A stretch of DNA of 45,519 nt from Synergistaceae bacterium (GCA_018436785.1 JAHDKR010000165.1:1-45519); one strand, 5' to 3'. Positions 23,999-32,423 are shown, counted from the first letter of the stretch. Notes: a model not told the origin generated them from the letters alone. Translations and numbers: made by a program.

Positions 23999-25357
23999 TC
24001 AGCGATTCTCCAGCAGCTCCTTCACCGCGTTCCGGATGTCCGAGGAGTCGCGCCCGATCGTATTCGCCACGTCGCGCATCTTGACGTTCGGATCGGCGTC
24101 CGCAGGCCACCCTGCTTTTTCGAGGATTGCTGAGAGTTCCAGACCGTACCCCGACGCCACCTCCGCGAGCGTGAAGCTTCCCTTCAGTTCGTCCGGGTTG
24201 GACGGCACGACTGTCTTCGGTTCAGGGGCCTTGGCCGGGTTCGCCGCGAAGTAGACCTTGAGCTGCTCCTTGAGCTCCTCGTCGTTCACACCCTCCATCT
24301 GCTTGATTGAGACGTTTGTGGGCGACTCGGCGGGAAGCCCGGCTATCTCCAGAATTTTTGCCGACGGAAGGTGTACCTGCGCAGCCACCTGTTCGACGGT
24401 CATCCACCCGAAGACGCCGTCCACAGGATCCTTCAGCGCCTCGACCGAGGTGGAGGCGAATGTCTGCCAGTAGCCGGTGATCTTCGCCGTGCCGTAGGCG
24501 GCGAAGTAGAGGCCCACGCCGAGCAGTCCGACCGCGAGCGCCGATAACACTTTCTTCCCGGCGACGGAGAACTGAAGCGTTTTCTCGACCGGGCAGCTCT
24601 CCGTGCAGCGGCCGCAGGCGATGCAGTCCGCGTCGGTGACTTTTTCAAGCGCCATAGGCGTTATTCCCATCGGGCACGAGCGGTTGCACTTGGAGCAGGA
24701 GATGCAGGTCTCTTTGCTGCGCCGTACCTTCGTCAAACTGAACTTCTGCAGGATGCCAAGGACTGCGCCCAGAGGGCAGAGATAGCGGCACCAGAAACGT
24801 TCGATGAAGAGCCCCGCGCCGATGACGACAAAGAAGAGAACGACGTACCCCCACGGAGAGGCAACCATCTCCTCCCATCCGGAGGCGAGGTGCATCCACG
24901 AGACCCATGGGTCGTATTCGCGCCATGCAAGCGTTCCCCAGGTCCATGAAAAGTAGAGAATAACGGCGAGGACGACGTACTTCAGCATCTTCAAACCACG
25001 GTCAAGCGCGGGCGGAAGCTCCCGCTGCCGTATCCCGAGCTTTTTGGCCGCGAGGTTACTGAATTCTCCGATGGTCCCCAGGGGGCAGATCCACCCGCAG
25101 AAGACCCTGCCGAGCAGCAGCGTGATGCCCGCGACGGCGATGAAGAGGATCAGCGCGCTGGGTGCGACGCGGCGGAGCCAGACGCCCGAAGTAAGGTAGC
25201 TGTAGATGCTTTCAAGGCCTCCCAGAGGACAGAGGGCGTCGACGGTCGGTATTCCCGCCGGTCCTCCTCCCAATACCTGATGCTGATACCCCACCCAACT
25301 GATGTACGCCAGAAAACCGAACATGACGCCGTACCGGATACGCTTCCATGAAAACAT
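23999..25357 (-). CDS. NapH/YccM-type membrane 4Fe-4S protein with tandem C-terminal modules
   Basis: This 452-residue protein starts at ATG 25357 behind GGGGAGG. Several hydrophobic helices carry the family motifs GRVFCGWICPLGT and RFWCRYLCPLGAV. A soluble double cluster domain follows, with CISCSKCNRSCP and CIACGRCTESCP, each binding a 4Fe-4S centre. Such proteins pass electrons between quinols and periplasmic or cytoplasmic partners. After another membrane helix the last 140 residues carry two copies of a small helical unit (MTVEQVAAQVHLPSAKILEIAGLP and FTLAEVASGYGLELSAILEKAGWP), each followed by a short helix pair. This C-terminal repeat is not part of the basic NapH fold and may bind a partner. 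It is a single-gene unit. Partner enzymes are not visible in the window. Confidence 0.88.
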   Translation of the reverse strand: MFSWKRIRYGVMFGFLAYISWVGYQHQVLGGGPAGIPTVDALCPLGGLESIYSYLTSGVWLRRVAPSALILFIAVAGITLLLGRVFCGWICPLGTIGEFSNLAAKKLGIRQRELPPALDRGLKMLKYVVLAVILYFSWTWGTLAWREYDPWVSWMHLASGWEEMVASPWGYVVLFFVVIGAGLFIERFWCRYLCPLGAVLGILQKFSLTKVRRSKETCISCSKCNRSCPMGITPMALEKVTDADCIACGRCTESCPVEKTLQFSVAGKKVLSALAVGLLGVGLYFAAYGTAKITGYWQTFASTSVEALKDPVDGVFGWMTVEQVAAQVHLPSAKILEIAGLPAESPTNVSIKQMEGVNDEELKEQLKVYFAANPAKAPEPKTVVPSNPDELKGSFTLAEVASGYGLELSAILEKAGWPADADPNVKMRDVANTIGRDSSDIRNAVKELLENR

Positions 25358-25703
25358 GCAGATCCTCCCCCTCGATGAGAATTTTCTAATAGAATAGCAC
25401 CATCCGGACTGGAATACTATTGTTTCTTTATACACTCCGGGGGTACGCCATATTACGGAGAGCAGAGAGGAGCATCCGTAGGCTCATGCACAGAATGCGC
25501 GCAGTGCAATCCCCTCTTCGCCTGCGGATTCGGGCAGGTGCGGAAGTGAATGAAAGAGAATTTTCTAGTATAATATCCTTCGAATCTCCTGGTATTGTTG
25601 CTTCGTTATCCCGTGCGGCAGCGGCTGCGCGCGGAAGACTTCCGGCCGTGTCGAAAACCCGTCCCGGGCCGACATGTATGTTGATGAACAGGGGGGAATT
25701 ACG
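25358..25703. other. Intergenic region with a duplicated AT-rich element
   Basis: This 346-base gap separates the divergent ferredoxin and phosphoglucomutase genes. The word GAGAATTTTCTA occurs at 25377-25388 and again at 25556-25567. In both copies similar sequence follows (TA-AATA, then CTGG, TATTGTT, CTT, TTAT), so a stretch of about 55 bases seems duplicated in direct orientation. The second copy contains TATAAT (25569-25574), a likely -10 for the pgm gene. I see no convincing gene here. Confidence 0.5.
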
Positions 25704-27356
25704 ATGAGCGTATCGCCGATGGCCGGCAAACGCCCGGACCATACGATGTTGGCAAACATACCCGCGCTGGTCGCATCCTACTACACAGTCCGTCCAGACA
25801 CGGACGATGCGCGCTCGCTCGTAGCCTTCGGCACTTCGGGGCACAGGGGATCTTCCCTGAAAGGTTCCTTCAACGAGGCGCACATTATTGCGGTCAGCGC
25901 GGCGATCGTCGAGTACCGGAAGAGCGCGGGGATTACAGGGCCGCTCTTCGTCGGCAAGGATACGCACGCCCTCTCCGAGCCGGCGTTCAGGACGGCTGTG
26001 GAAGTTTTTGCCGCCGCCGGAGTCCGGACGGTACTACAGAAAGGACACGGATACACGCCGACGCCGGTAATTTCGCGCGCCATTCTCCAATGGAACAAGG
26101 GGAGAAGCGAGGGACTCGCCGACGGCGTCGTCATCACTCCGTCGCACAACCCGCCGGAGGACGGGGGCTTCAAGTACAACCCCCCGTCGGGCGGACCGGC
26201 GGACCCCGAGATGACCGACGCAATCCAGAAGCGAGCCAACGAGCTGCTTCGCTCCGGCACGGACGCGGTCCGGCGCATCCCGTTCGAGAAGGCGCTCGGC
26301 GCTCCGTGCGTCCTTGAAGAGGACTATGTTCTGCCGTACGTGGACGACCTCGCCTCCGTCCTCGACATGGAGGCCATCGCCCGGTCCGGGATTCGCATCG
26401 GCGCCGACCCGATGGGCGGCTCCGGCGTGGCATACTGGAGCGTGATCGCCGAACGGTACGGGCTCGACCTCGAAGTGGTGAACCCCTCGGTCGACCCGAC
26501 ATTTTCCTTCATGTCCGTGGACTGGGACGGCAAGATCCGTATGGACTGCTCCTCTCCCTACGCGATGGCCGGACTGGTGGAGCTGAAGGACAGGTACGAC
26601 ATCGCCTGGGGAAACGACTCGGATTTCGACAGGCACGGCATCGTTGTTCCTGACAGGGGGCTGCTTCCGCCGAACGCGTACCTTGCCGTCGCCGTGGAGT
26701 ATCTCTTCACGCACCGTCCGGGGTGGGGTTCGGACGCCGCCGTCGGGAAGACGCTCGTCTCCAGTTCGCTGATCGACAGGGTTGCGCACAGCGTCGGAAG
26801 GAAGTGCGTCGAGGTTCCAGTCGGGTTCAAGTGGTTCGTCGAAGGGCTTCTGAACGGATCGATGGGATTCGGCGGCGAGGAGAGCGCGGGGGCGTCCTTC
26901 CTTCGCAGGGACGGGACGGTCTGGAGTACCGACAAGGACGGTATTATCCTCAATCTGCTTGCGGCGGAGATGCTCGCAGTCACCGGAGAGCATCCCGGGA
27001 AACGTTACGACGCCATCACGGCCCGCCTTGGAGAGCCTTTTTACGCGCGCATCGACGCGCCTGCGTCGACGGAGCGGAAGAAGCTGCTGAAGACGCTCTC
27101 TCCCGAGGCGGTGAAAGCGTCGACGCTCGCCGGAGAGCCGATCGTTGCCCGGTTGACAGCGGCCCCCGGAAACGGGGCGCCCATCGGCGGCCTGAAAGTG
27201 ACGTCCGAAAACGGGTGGTTCGCGGCTCGGCCGTCGGGGACCGAGGACGTGTACAAAATCTATGCGGAGAGCTTCCTGGGGGCGGAGCATCTTACCCGTA
27301 TCCAGAGCGAAGCGCGCGAGATCGTGGACGGAGTGTTCGCGGCGGCCGGAGTCTGA
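25704..27356 (+). CDS. pgm: Phosphoglucomutase, alpha-D-glucose-phosphate specific
   Basis: This 550-residue enzyme starts at ATG 25704 after a GGGGGG site; the ATG at 25674 lacks one. The N-terminus matches E. coli-type Pgm ([18 protein letters not shown], then [10 protein letters not shown]). The phosphoserine loop [20 protein letters not shown] puts the catalytic Ser at 147. The metal loop [10 protein letters not shown] covers 303-312, the sugar loop is [11 protein letters not shown] and the phosphate loop is [12 protein letters not shown]. It interconverts glucose-1-phosphate and glucose-6-phosphate in the cytoplasm, feeding glycogen, trehalose and envelope sugar synthesis. The length is close to the E. 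coli enzyme. It has its own terminator, so it is probably monocistronic. Confidence 0.96.
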   Translation: MSVSPMAGKRPDHTMLANIPALVASYYTVRPDTDDARSLVAFGTSGHRGSSLKGSFNEAHIIAVSAAIVEYRKSAGITGPLFVGKDTHALSEPAFRTAVEVFAAAGVRTVLQKGHGYTPTPVISRAILQWNKGRSEGLADGVVITPSHNPPEDGGFKYNPPSGGPADPEMTDAIQKRANELLRSGTDAVRRIPFEKALGAPCVLEEDYVLPYVDDLASVLDMEAIARSGIRIGADPMGGSGVAYWSVIAERYGLDLEVVNPSVDPTFSFMSVDWDGKIRMDCSSPYAMAGLVELKDRYDIAWGNDSDFDRHGIVVPDRGLLPPNAYLAVAVEYLFTHRPGWGSDAAVGKTLVSSSLIDRVAHSVGRKCVEVPVGFKWFVEGLLNGSMGFGGEESAGASFLRRDGTVWSTDKDGIILNLLAAEMLAVTGEHPGKRYDAITARLGEPFYARIDAPASTERKKLLKTLSPEAVKASTLAGEPIVARLTAAPGNGAPIGGLKVTSENGWFAARPSGTEDVYKIYAESFLGAEHLTRIQSEAREIVDGVFAAAGV

Positions 27357-27374
27357 TACTCGGATTTTTCAGCA

Positions 27375-27420
27375 AGCGGCCTCCGCGCACGATCGGACGC
27401 GGAGGCCGCTGTTCTCTTTC
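27375..27420 (+). terminator. Rho-independent terminator of pgm
   Basis: AGCGGCCTCCGCG (27375-27387) and its exact complement (27398-27410) enclose a ten-base loop. The T-rich tract GTTCTCTTTC follows. Confidence 0.85.
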
Positions 27421-27471
27421 TATGTTCCGAACTCTTCCGGAGACGTCTTCCTCTGTTCGCTGTTCCGTTGT

Positions 27472-27684
27472 TTATGCAAGAGTGTCGATGCTTTCGGCGA
27501 GACGATCTTCCAGCTCCTGGTCAAAGCGGGACTCATACCCGGCTTTGCGGAGATAGTCGTCAAAACCGCGTTTTCTTCCGTCTCTTTTCGGGCGCTCCTT
27601 CGCCGTCTTTCCAGTGACCCGCCCTCCTTGGACTGCGAGAACTGAAAGGACTGGAGACGCCTCGTTCAGCCGCGTGTTCTGCAT
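27472..27684 (-). CDS. Small basic/charged protein of unknown function
   Basis: This 70-residue frame has a strong ribosome binding site (GGGGGGAG, four bases before ATG 27684). It has no signal peptide or membrane helix. The middle is very basic (GKTAKERPKRDGRKRG, 25-40). The end is an acidic amphipathic helix (FDQELEDRLAESIDTLA). No cysteines or motifs are recognisable. The gene is convergent with pgm. It is likely real because of the site and composition, but I know no family for it. Confidence 0.55.
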   Translation of the reverse strand: MQNTRLNEASPVLSVLAVQGGRVTGKTAKERPKRDGRKRGFDDYLRKAGYESRFDQELEDRLAESIDTLA

Positions 27685-27760
27685 GGCGCTCCCCCCTTAT
27701 AGAAATGTATCGGTAGTGCGCGAAGAGTTTGTTAATTCCGGATCAGGAGGGGGATAACAC

Positions 27761-27788
27761 GGAAGGCGGCTCTCATGAGCCGCCTTCC
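27761..27788. terminator. Perfect 12-base hairpin downstream of the small membrane protein
   Basis: GGAAGGCGGCTC (27761-27772) and its complement (27777-27788) with a TCAT loop form a stable hairpin 58 bases beyond the small membrane-protein gene on the minus strand. No U-run follows. Confidence 0.5.
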
Positions 27789-27845
27789 TACGCGTGCAGA
27801 AAAAAACGATGTGGAAAAAATCTGTAGAGTAGAGAGGAAGAATGA

Positions 27846-27950
27846 CTACGCTTCCTCGTTGTTTCTGCTTGCAGAGCGTTTTTTTACTACAAGCATGACG
27901 ACGCCGATAACAGCCATGATCCCAAGCCAGATGACAGTGGCGGTGTTCAT
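27846..27950 (-). CDS. 34-residue single-span membrane protein
   Basis: This is a very short gene: ATG 27950 to TAG 27846, with an excellent AAAGGAGGT site seven bases upstream. The product begins MNTATVIWLGIMAVIGVVML and continues VVKKRSASRNNEEA. Residues about 5-22 form one membrane helix, followed by a positive stretch that by the positive-inside rule places the C-terminus in the cytoplasm. Size and layout resemble small accessory subunits of transporters (for example of sodium symporters), but no transporter gene is adjacent, so the role is unknown. Long upstream AT-rich DNA probably carries its promoter. Confidence 0.6.
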   Translation of the reverse strand: MNTATVIWLGIMAVIGVVMLVVKKRSASRNNEEA

Positions 27951-28223
27951 AGATAACACCTCCTTTTTCAAAACTTTGGAAGAGCTGTGGCTCAAATACA
28001 CCTCAGAAAACCCGCGCGGAAAAACGAGGCTGAAAAAAGTGAAAGAGAGTCGGAGAACTGCATCGATGTTTCGTTCTTAAACTACCATAATAGGCAGTTT
28101 AATTCAAGTCAAAATGATAAATTTCATCAATTCACTTTTTTTGCTCTTCAGATAGTAATCTTTATTTATGTACTTGTAGTGTATTGGGAAAAATTGCCCG
28201 CGACGCTCGGTTTTCGATATCCT
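27951..28223. other. AT-rich intergenic stretch with inverted repeats
   Basis: The part 28075-28190 is clearly richer in A and T than the rest of the window. It contains TTAAACT and AGTTTAA separated by 12 bases (about 28078-28103) and a nearby ATGATAAATTTCAT partial palindrome. I see no gene; it is probably the control region of the 34-residue protein gene. Confidence 0.35.
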
Positions 28224-29471
28224 CTACAGCTTCGAAAACGGTTGAGAGCGATCGGCAGTAGAAAGATGTTTGCTCCTGAGGGAGATGCTTCGGAGCATAA
28301 CCTCTGCGCCGAGCGCAATATCGTTGAGCGAGGCGTTTTCTGCGGAGTTGTGGCTGATCCCCTCGTCGCAGGGGATAAAGAGCATGCCCGTCGGTACGAC
28401 GGGGGCCACCTTCATTGCGTCATGCCCCGCGCCGCTCGCCATCTTCCGGAAGGGAACGCCTGTCCCGGAAGCTGCCTCGGCGAGCGAATCGATCATTGAG
28501 GGAGCGAGCGTCACCGGATCCATGGAGGAGATCGTCTCCGTCGCACACGAAAGACCTCGCGAAGCTGCAATCTCCTCGATGGCGCGCTGGACTTTCCCGA
28601 CCGTTCTCCTGATGCTCTCGCGCTGTATTCCCCTGATGTCGATCCGGAGTTCCACGCTCCCGGGGACGACGTTGAGCGCGTTCGGGACGACGTTCGCAAC
28701 GCCCACGGTTGCGACGGTAGCGAAGCGCATCTCGTCACGCCCTGCCGCTTCGGTCGCGAGAATAATATCGGCAGCCGCGCAGAGCGCGTCCTTACGCAGG
28801 TCCATCGGGGTTGCTCCGGAGTGATCCTGGCGTCCGAGAACCGTTACCTTGAGGCGCGTGGGTGCGGCGATCGCCGTGACGACGCCCAGCGGTTCTTTTG
28901 CCTCGAAGAGCACCCGGCCCTGCTCGATATGCAGCTCCATGAAGTCGAGCGCATGCTCCAGTCTGCACGCTCCCGGCGTGTACCCCTTCCGTATCATTGC
29001 GTCGTACAGACTCTCTCCGGAAAGCGACCGGGCATTCTTCAAGTGCGCGATATTCACGCTTCCAGTGATGACGCCGCTTCCCGCCGTGGCAAGTCCGTAG
29101 AGGCTCGACTCCTCGGCCCGGAAGGCGACGGCGCGCACAGGTAGATCTTCGCCGTTTCTCCGGATCTTTTCCATCACGAGGAGCGCGGCGAGTACGCCCG
29201 CCACGCCGTCGAAACGCCCGCCGCCGGGAACCGAGTCCAGGTGCGAGCCGATCAGGTGGCACGGTTCTTTTTCGCGTCCCGGAAATGAGATGAACATATT
29301 TCCCGCGCAGTCCTCGCTGACGGAGAGTCCTATCCGCCGGGCGATGTCTGCTGTAGCGCGGAACATGAGATCCTCTTCGGCCGAGTAGGCCGGCCGGGTG
29401 ACGCCTCCTTCGGAGAGCGCGCCGATGGGTGCGAGCGTCTGAAACCATTTTTTCAGGAGTGCCGCGTTCAT
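28224..29471 (-). CDS. Zn-dependent hydantoinase/carbamoylase family amidase (M20)
   Basis: This 415-residue protein has the two-metal M20 peptidase fold of N-carbamoyl-L-amino acid hydrolases, allantoate amidohydrolases and beta-ureidopropionases. Metal and catalytic motifs are visible: GSHLDSVPGGGRFDGVAGV (H77, D88), FRAEESSLYG (E120-E121), ELHIEQG (H181), the lid residues in GRQDHSGATPM and MASGAGHDAM, and PCDEGISHNSAE near the end. It cleaves carbamoyl or ureido groups from amino acids, giving amino acid, CO2 and ammonia. It has no signal peptide, so it is cytoplasmic. No hydantoinase gene is adjacent; the substrate range cannot be told from sequence. The gene stands alone, divergent from the SOR-like gene. 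Confidence 0.92.
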   Translation of the reverse strand: MNAALLKKWFQTLAPIGALSEGGVTRPAYSAEEDLMFRATADIARRIGLSVSEDCAGNMFISFPGREKEPCHLIGSHLDSVPGGGRFDGVAGVLAALLVMEKIRRNGEDLPVRAVAFRAEESSLYGLATAGSGVITGSVNIAHLKNARSLSGESLYDAMIRKGYTPGACRLEHALDFMELHIEQGRVLFEAKEPLGVVTAIAAPTRLKVTVLGRQDHSGATPMDLRKDALCAAADIILATEAAGRDEMRFATVATVGVANVVPNALNVVPGSVELRIDIRGIQRESIRRTVGKVQRAIEEIAASRGLSCATETISSMDPVTLAPSMIDSLAEAASGTGVPFRKMASGAGHDAMKVAPVVPTGMLFIPCDEGISHNSAENASLNDIALGAEVMLRSISLRSKHLSTADRSQPFSKL

Positions 29472-29513
29472 TCGATCACCTCGTTGTATTGCAGCCGAAT
29501 CTTCTCAATACAT

Positions 29514-29543
29514 TTGCTTCGTGCGCTGCGTGTGTGATAAAAT
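29514..29543 (+). promoter_or_regulatory. Candidate promoter of the SOR-like gene
   Basis: TTGCTT (29514-29519) and TAAAAT (29538-29543) are spaced by 18 bases, about 50 bases before ATG 29594. A moderate match to sigma70. Confidence 0.5.
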
Positions 29544-29593
29544 TACCATGTTGTAGCAGTTCAAATCGTACAGAAAAGGGAGAGTGAGGTACA

Positions 29594-29947
29594 ATGAAAA
29601 AGGTCATGCTCTGCTGTCTTCTCGCAGTATTTGCGGTGCTCGCCGTCTCCGGCTCAGGAATGGCGCATCCGCCTTCCGACCTGGTGTTGTCCTACAATCG
29701 CGCCGACGGAATGCTTGCCGTGAAGGCGCCGCATTCCGTACCCGACGGAAAAAGACATTATATCGAAGAATTCAAGGTCTCGGTAGACGGGCAGAAGTAT
29801 TACGAGCTCGACGTCGAGTTTCAGATCGACAACAAGACCTCTCTTGCCGTCTTTCACGTCGGCGATTTGAAGGCCGGGGCGGTCGTCGAGGTGTATGCGA
29901 AGTGCAACCGATCAGGGGATATGACGAAATCCCTGACGGTGGAGTAA
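29594..29947 (+). CDS. Exported superoxide-reductase-like (desulfoferrodoxin-family) protein
   Basis: This 117-residue protein has a signal peptide (about 1-23, cut near GSGMA). The mature part follows the iron-binding superoxide reductase domain: AHPPSD (H25), APHSV (H47), KRHYIEEFKVSVDG (H55) and YAKCNRSGD (C104) near the end. True superoxide reductases use four His and one Cys, the last His sitting in CNxHG. Here that place reads CNRSG, so one ligand is missing or replaced, perhaps by H88. It may be an exported iron protein handling superoxide, or a relative that lost the activity. A ribosome binding site (AAGGGAG, about 29577-29583) lies upstream of ATG 29594. Monocistronic with its own terminator. 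Confidence 0.6.
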   Translation: MKKVMLCCLLAVFAVLAVSGSGMAHPPSDLVLSYNRADGMLAVKAPHSVPDGKRHYIEEFKVSVDGQKYYELDVEFQIDNKTSLAVFHVGDLKAGAVVEVYAKCNRSGDMTKSLTVE

Positions 29948-29988
29948 GCGCGCCGAGCATCGCAGTAAACGGAAGAAACAGACCACAG

Positions 29989-30015
29989 AAGACGTCCCGC
30001 GAGGGGCGTCTTTTT
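29989..30015 (+). terminator. Terminator of the SOR-like gene
   Basis: AAGACGTCCC (29989-29998) and GGGGCGTCTT (30003-30012) pair with one G-U. A run of five T (30011-30015) follows. Confidence 0.85.
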
Positions 30016-30156
30016 CTTGACATTGAAATGGAAAGAAAATAGTATATCCGGGGCGGTTCGTGCGCTGAACCCGCCGGCCCCGCTCCCGTCGAGGAGTTTC
30101 TTGCTTTTTCGGCGGCTGCGGGAGTCTTTGGGGGAGACCTGGAGAAGAGGGGTGCA

Positions 30157-31164
30157 ATGGACGGAGCGGAGATCGGAACGGAAAAGGGAAGAGGAGCGGC
30201 AATCGAGGCGCGCGGGCTGGTGAAACGTTTTGGGGAAGTGGAGGCGGTTCGCGGAATCGATTTCGACGTCTACGAAGGCGAACTCTTCGGATTTCTCGGC
30301 CCGAACGGGGCCGGGAAGACGACGACGATCAACATGTTTACAGGGCTGGCACGCCCCGACGAGGGGACTCTCCGCATCGGCGGCGTGGACTGCACCGCAA
30401 ATCCGCGGGCGGCGCAGCGGCTGATCGGCGTTGTACCGGACGAGAGCAATCTTTACCCGGAGCTGACAGGATTCGAGAACCTCTCGTTCTGCGCTTCGCT
30501 CTACGGAATGCGCAAAGCCGAACGGAGGAAACGGGCTACGGAGCTTCTCGACATGTTCGGACTGAGCAAAGCCGGATTCAGGAAGTTCGGCGGCTACTCC
30601 AAGGGGATGAAGCGGAAGCTGACCATAGCCGCCGGGATCATCCACCGTCCGCGCGTCCTCTTCCTGGACGAGCCAACCACAGGAATCGACGTCGCGAGCG
30701 CGAGGCAGGTACGGCGCCTCATCGCCGATCTTCATCGGGAGGGGACGACCATCTTTCTGACGACGCACTTCATTGAGGAGGCGGAGCGCCTGTGCGAAAG
30801 AATCGCCTTTCTTGTGCAGGGGAGGATCGAGCGGATCGACACGGTCGAGAATCTGTTGCAGCCGCTCCGGGAGAAGCACGTCGTGCACATAGCATGCGCG
30901 GTCGTGCTGGACGATGTGCGTCGAGCCCTCTCCGAAAACTTCCCGGAGGCGTCGTTTGCCTGCATGGAGGCTGGGAGAATCCGTGTCGAAAGCGAGGAGC
31001 CGATAGCGGTCGGCAAGCTTGTCCGCTTCCTTGAAGAGAATGAGGTCGAGGTGTACGAGGCGAGGAAAACAACTCCCTCCCTGGAGGAGGTCTTTGTTCG
31101 CATCACCGGTATCGAGGCCGAGGAGATGCGCGCGGAGAGAGCCGGACCGGGAATGGCGCGATAA
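30157..31164 (+). CDS. ABC-2 type transporter ATP-binding protein, without adjacent permease
   Basis: The protein has 335 residues. Walker A GPNGAGKTT (48-56), the signature region GGYSKGMKRKL (LSGGQ variant), Walker B RVLFLDEPTTGID and the switch TTHFIEEAERLCERI are intact, so it should hydrolyse ATP. The C-terminal 90 residues (after about 240, with VEVYEARKTTPSLEEVFVRITG) are typical of drug, sodium or O-antigen type ABC-2 exporter ATPases. The permease that normally follows is missing; the next element is a terminator and the next gene is on the other strand. The partner must be encoded elsewhere. ATG 30157 follows GAGGGG by four bases. Confidence 0.9.
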   Translation: MDGAEIGTEKGRGAAIEARGLVKRFGEVEAVRGIDFDVYEGELFGFLGPNGAGKTTTINMFTGLARPDEGTLRIGGVDCTANPRAAQRLIGVVPDESNLYPELTGFENLSFCASLYGMRKAERRKRATELLDMFGLSKAGFRKFGGYSKGMKRKLTIAAGIIHRPRVLFLDEPTTGIDVASARQVRRLIADLHREGTTIFLTTHFIEEAERLCERIAFLVQGRIERIDTVENLLQPLREKHVVHIACAVVLDDVRRALSENFPEASFACMEAGRIRVESEEPIAVGKLVRFLEENEVEVYEARKTTPSLEEVFVRITGIEAEEMRAERAGPGMAR

Positions 31165-31191
31165 ACGACCGGGAGGCAAAAATGACCATGA

Positions 31192-31222
31192 AAAAAGACG
31201 TCCGCGAACAGGACGTCTTTTT
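31192..31222 (+). terminator. Terminator after the ABC ATPase
   Basis: AAAAAGACGTCC (31192-31203) and GGACGTCTTTTT (31211-31222) pair perfectly, ending in a T-run. It is very similar to the hairpin at 29989-30015 on the other side of the gene. It may also serve the converging SprA-like gene. Confidence 0.85.
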
Positions 31223-31249
31223 ATCGTCTGAAGATGTTGATGAAGCAGA

Positions 31250-31978
31250 TTACGCCGACATCGCGAACTCGCCCCACCTGGAGAAGTCCTGTGCGCCTTT
31301 TTCGCCGGAGTAGGCTTTTTCAGCCTCTTGCTTTGCCATCTCGGCGCGTGCGCGCATCTGGGCCGCAGAAGCTGCGGCCGCGACCTGTATATCCTGCGGA
31401 GATGGAGAACCTGCCGCCAGCGCCGCCCGCTTCACCTGCTCCATTATCTGGATGGTCTCTTCCGGGGTCTTCCCTTCGGGAGCGGAGATGGAGACCTCGC
31501 CGCCGACGATGTAGCGCGTGCCGTCCGGAGCTGTGGCGTACGTATAGGAAACCGGTCCGGCATACTGTCCGCCGACTGCCTTGTGGGCGGCTTCGTGCGC
31601 GATGACGTCGCGTTCGATCGCCTTCAACTTGGCCCGGCTCTCGTCAGTGAGCTCGACGCGGCCGTTTTCTGCGGAGGAGGCGGGTCCTGTATTTGCAGAG
31701 CTCGCTGAAGATTTGTCCTTCGCAGACTTTGAGGAGAGTTCGTTTTCTTTTTCTTTGTAGGTTACCGTAGCTCCGGTAATGTAGCGCCTTCCGTCGGGAC
31801 CTATTTCGTAGTGGTAGACGGTGGAGGTGACGTCGCCCTGGTTCCTCACGGCCAGCTCCTGGCGCATGACTTCCCGTTCGGCGCGCTGCAAACCTTCACG
31901 CCGGGTTCTGTTGGCTACGGGAACGACTGTCTTGATGCTGTTTACAGGAGGTACAGCCGAAATACCGGACATATCCAT
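31250..31978 (-). CDS. SprA-related family protein, putative metalloprotease
   Basis: This 242-residue protein carries the C-terminal SprA-related signature: ELTDESRAKLKAIERDVIAHEAAHKAVGGQYAG, then SYTYATAPDGTRYIVGGEVSI (about 109-165). HEAAH (H128, E129, H132) has the zinc HExxH pattern, which supports a protease-like role, although function in this family is poorly known. Residues about 80-107 are a Ser/Ala/Lys linker; the stretch at 53-72 (TVYHYEIGPDGRRYITGATV) is a shorter copy of the second half of the motif. The end is a long Ala-rich helix. The start is ATG 31978 or ATG 31972, the latter eight bases from GGAGG. No signal peptide is seen. Confidence 0.85.
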   Translation of the reverse strand: MDMSGISAVPPVNSIKTVVPVANRTRREGLQRAEREVMRQELAVRNQGDVTSTVYHYEIGPDGRRYITGATVTYKEKENELSSKSAKDKSSASSANTGPASSAENGRVELTDESRAKLKAIERDVIAHEAAHKAVGGQYAGPVSYTYATAPDGTRYIVGGEVSISAPEGKTPEETIQIMEQVKRAALAAGSPSPQDIQVAAAASAAQMRARAEMAKQEAEKAYSGEKGAQDFSRWGEFAMSA

Positions 31979-32030
31979 TGCCTCCTCCCTTTAAAAACTA
32001 TCTATTCAACCAATTATAGCACACCCCGGA

Positions 32031-32423
32031 TTATTGTCCATCGTGTGCAGTCTTTCCGCAATGTTTTCTCAGCAGCGCTTCCGCATGTTCTCCGGAGAAC
32101 GGTTTTGCCAGGAAATCTGTCATACCTGCCGATACGCAGCTTTCTCGTTCCTCGGGCAGATCGCTTCCAGTAATCGCGAAAATCGGCAGAGAGCGGTTGG
32201 CTTCTCCGGCGCCTGACCGGCGGATGAACATCGACGCTTCGCAGCCGTTCATTTCCGGCATGTGCAGATCCATAAAGATTGCGTCGTAGACTTCATTTCG
32301 CAGCGCTTCGAAGGCCTCGGCGGCCGAGGGTACTCCTCGCGCCTCGCACCCAAGATTTTTAAGGACGAAGAGAGCGAGTTTCCGGCTCACAGCGCTGTCG
32401 TCCACAACAAGAATTCGCTTCAA
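32031..32423 (-). CDS. Stand-alone response regulator receiver protein
   Basis: This 130-residue protein consists of a single CheY-like receiver domain. Acidic residues D8-D9 (ILVVDDSAVSR), the phosphorylated D52 in AIFMDLHMPEMNG, the conserved T in AITGSD and the lysine in FLAKPF are all present. No output domain follows. The start is TTG 32423, seven bases after GGGGGA; the longer open frame upstream overlaps the hydratase gene on the other strand and is not protein-like. It may receive phosphate from an unlinked kinase, for example the soluble kinase at 17667-18839, but that is speculation. Candidate -10 TACAAT lies at 32475-32480 on the minus strand. Confidence 0.85.
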   Translation of the reverse strand: MKRILVVDDSAVSRKLALFVLKNLGCEARGVPSAAEAFEALRNEVYDAIFMDLHMPEMNGCEASMFIRRSGAGEANRSLPIFAITGSDLPEERESCVSAGMTDFLAKPFSGEHAEALLRKHCGKTAHDGQ

